From an uncultured Ruminococcus sp. (GTDB taxonomy: Bacteria > Bacillota > Clostridia > Oscillospirales > Ruminococcaceae): a DNA stretch of 64,000 nucleotides. The stretch covers positions 1-64,000 of the forward strand of contig CASEUJ010000033.1 in NCBI GenBank assembly GCA_949291125.1, given 5' to 3'. Made by a program: the position numbers and the translations under genes. Positions within the stretch are counted from its first letter, which is position 1. Every line of letters begins with the position of its first letter. Under the pieces are notes generated by a model, which saw only the letters and a program-made list of their open reading frames with translations, was not told the origin of the DNA and searched no databases. This document shows positions 63,167 through 64,000 of this stretch, piece by piece.

Positions 63167-63925
63167 TCATCCCATTAGACCGTGTTCTTTCATGGAAAAA
63201 GCATCGCCGTATTTCCCGATGATGATATGATCCATCAGATCGACCTGTACATCACACAGCGTACGCTTCAGACGTTTTGTGGCAAATATATCTGCATCCG
63301 TCGCATCTGCCTCAGCATGCGGATGATTGTGGGAAAGTACGACGCGGGAGCTGTGCCATCGCAGTGCGCATTCTGTAATGCGATGTACATCGAGAATAGA
63401 GGATCTGGTTGTCCCCTCCGAAATAGTTTCGCTATGCAGCAATTGCAGCGATTCATCCAGACATAAGAGCAAGATCTGTTCCTGCGTTGCACTGCAAAAT
63501 CTGATCCTGAGATATTCACAAATCTCCTTTGTCGAATGAAATGCTTCCCGATCGCGCATTTTATCCAGCTGATATATTTCACACAGCTGCGGCAACATTT
63601 TCAAGTACACCGCCGCATTGTCACTAATGCCCTTTACCCGTTTCAGATCCTCAGCATCTGCATCTAAAACACCAGAAATCGAATGAAAGCGTTCGATCAG
63701 TTCATGTGCAATCCCATTGGTATCGCAACAAGGCAATACATAAAACAGCGCCAGTTCGAGCACTTCATGCGGCTGAAAACTATTCAGCCCGCCCTTCTTA
63801 AAACGCTCTCGCATACGCGCACGGTGACCATAATGGGCATGTTTTTGTGTTTGTTTTTCTTTTTGCATGGCTTTAGTTTCAGCCCCAACACTTTGTTTTT
63901 GCTTCGTTGCATTATCTTTCATCAT
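63167..63925 (-). CDS. radC: RadC-family JAB/MPN protein
   Basis: 252 aa from the ATG after GAGGAGCTGC; an in-frame start at 63961 has no binding site. A helix-hairpin-helix part (about 35-100) is followed by the MPN domain with LCLDESLQLLH, the metal motif SHNHPHAEADATDAD and DHIIIG. The family name implies DNA repair but its true role is unsettled; next to uvrAB here. The first 35 residues are very Lys/Gln-rich and probably disordered. Confidence 0.88.
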   Translation of the reverse strand: MMKDNATKQKQSVGAETKAMQKEKQTQKHAHYGHRARMRERFKKGGLNSFQPHEVLELALFYVLPCCDTNGIAHELIERFHSISGVLDADAEDLKRVKGISDNAAVYLKMLPQLCEIYQLDKMRDREAFHSTKEICEYLRIRFCSATQEQILLLCLDESLQLLHSETISEGTTRSSILDVHRITECALRWHSSRVVLSHNHPHAEADATDADIFATKRLKRTLCDVQVDLMDHIIIGKYGDAFSMKEHGLMG

Positions 63926-63954
63926 GCAGCTCCTCAAAAAATTGGGAAAAGCGC

Positions 63955-63983
63955 TTTTCAATTGCGCAAAAATATGTTATACT
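63955..63983 (+). promoter_or_regulatory. Outward promoter at the right edge
   Basis: TTTTCA (63955-63960), 17-base spacer, TATACT (63978-63983) on the plus strand, divergent from radC; the gene it serves lies beyond the window. Confidence 0.5.
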
Positions 63984-64000
63984 GATAATAATCACGCAGA

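Overview
The window looks like chromosome of a Gram-positive, fibre-degrading gut anaerobe of the Ruminococcus type (Oscillospiraceae, Clostridia). Evidence: two secreted enzymes end in type I dockerins (a GH5 glucanase and a CE3-like esterase), which points to a cellulosome elsewhere in the genome; there is a large GH9 cellulase, a GH95 fucosidase and a GH26 mannanase-like lipoprotein; a T-box leader precedes alaS; RNase M5, YunB, CarD and a putative group B [FeFe]-hydrogenase are clostridial-type genes; promoters are mostly TTGACA-17-TATAAT and start sites carry strong AGGAGG-type ribosome binding sites. The species cannot be fixed from the sequence alone. No phage, CRISPR array, tRNA or rRNA gene was recognised.

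Layout, left to right. 1-6.5 kb: the 3' part of an iron-dependent alcohol dehydrogenase, a nitroreductase pseudogene, the GH95-GH26 pair and the RNase P RNA, all on the minus strand except the dehydrogenase. 6.6-10.9 kb, plus strand: a membrane-anchored GH9 cellulase with a long leader, and an AT-rich acyltransferase. 10.9-25.6 kb, minus strand: an alanine/glycine symporter; a PHP phosphoesterase; a DHHW/MBOAT pair in which all the hallmark catalytic residues I could check are replaced; RNase M5; DNA polymerase III delta; ComEC; a phosphoribosyltransferase; a HIT protein; T-box-controlled alaS; PRPP synthetase; pyrophosphatase. 25.9-32.7 kb, plus strand: a MoxR/DUF58/transglutaminase cluster, a DUF308 membrane protein and a dockerin-bearing GH5. 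32.8-33.65 kb: a complete IS1-like insertion sequence with an 8-bp target duplication, placed just upstream of the promoter of thiS-thiG-thiH-thiE and a membrane protein (to 37.4 kb).

37.4-47.8 kb, minus strand: a housekeeping block of a 53-aa protein translationally coupled to clpX, then clpX, clpP, tig, a metallophosphoesterase, thrC, yraN, rnhB, rbgA, lepB, rplS with a structured leader, and a sigma-70 family factor. 48.2-52.4 kb, plus strand: a small Cys-rich protein overlapping carD, the hydrogenase-like protein, a Cys-rich clostridial protein and yunB. 52.4-54.4 kb, minus strand: a Cmk-like kinase and a MATE exporter whose mRNA begins with a perfect terminator hairpin. 54.7-58.3 kb, plus strand: an SGNH esterase, the dockerin CE3 esterase, a HAD phosphatase and a small protein. 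58.3-64 kb, minus strand: uvrA, uvrB and radC.

Functional themes: (i) plant polysaccharide attack by secreted, lipid-anchored, membrane-anchored and cellulosomal enzymes (GH5, GH9, GH26, GH95, CE3/SGNH); (ii) RNA-level control (T-box, rplS leader, and hairpin leaders on thiS and the MATE gene); (iii) nucleotide and pyrophosphate metabolism (Prs, Ppa, PRTase, Cmk-like); (iv) proteostasis (Tig, ClpP, ClpX). The oddest item is the DHHW/MBOAT pair at 13.4-16 kb: both reading frames are intact, but the MBOAT lacks both conserved histidines and the DHHW partner lacks the motif histidines and the serine, which suggests a retained pseudo-acyltransferase module.
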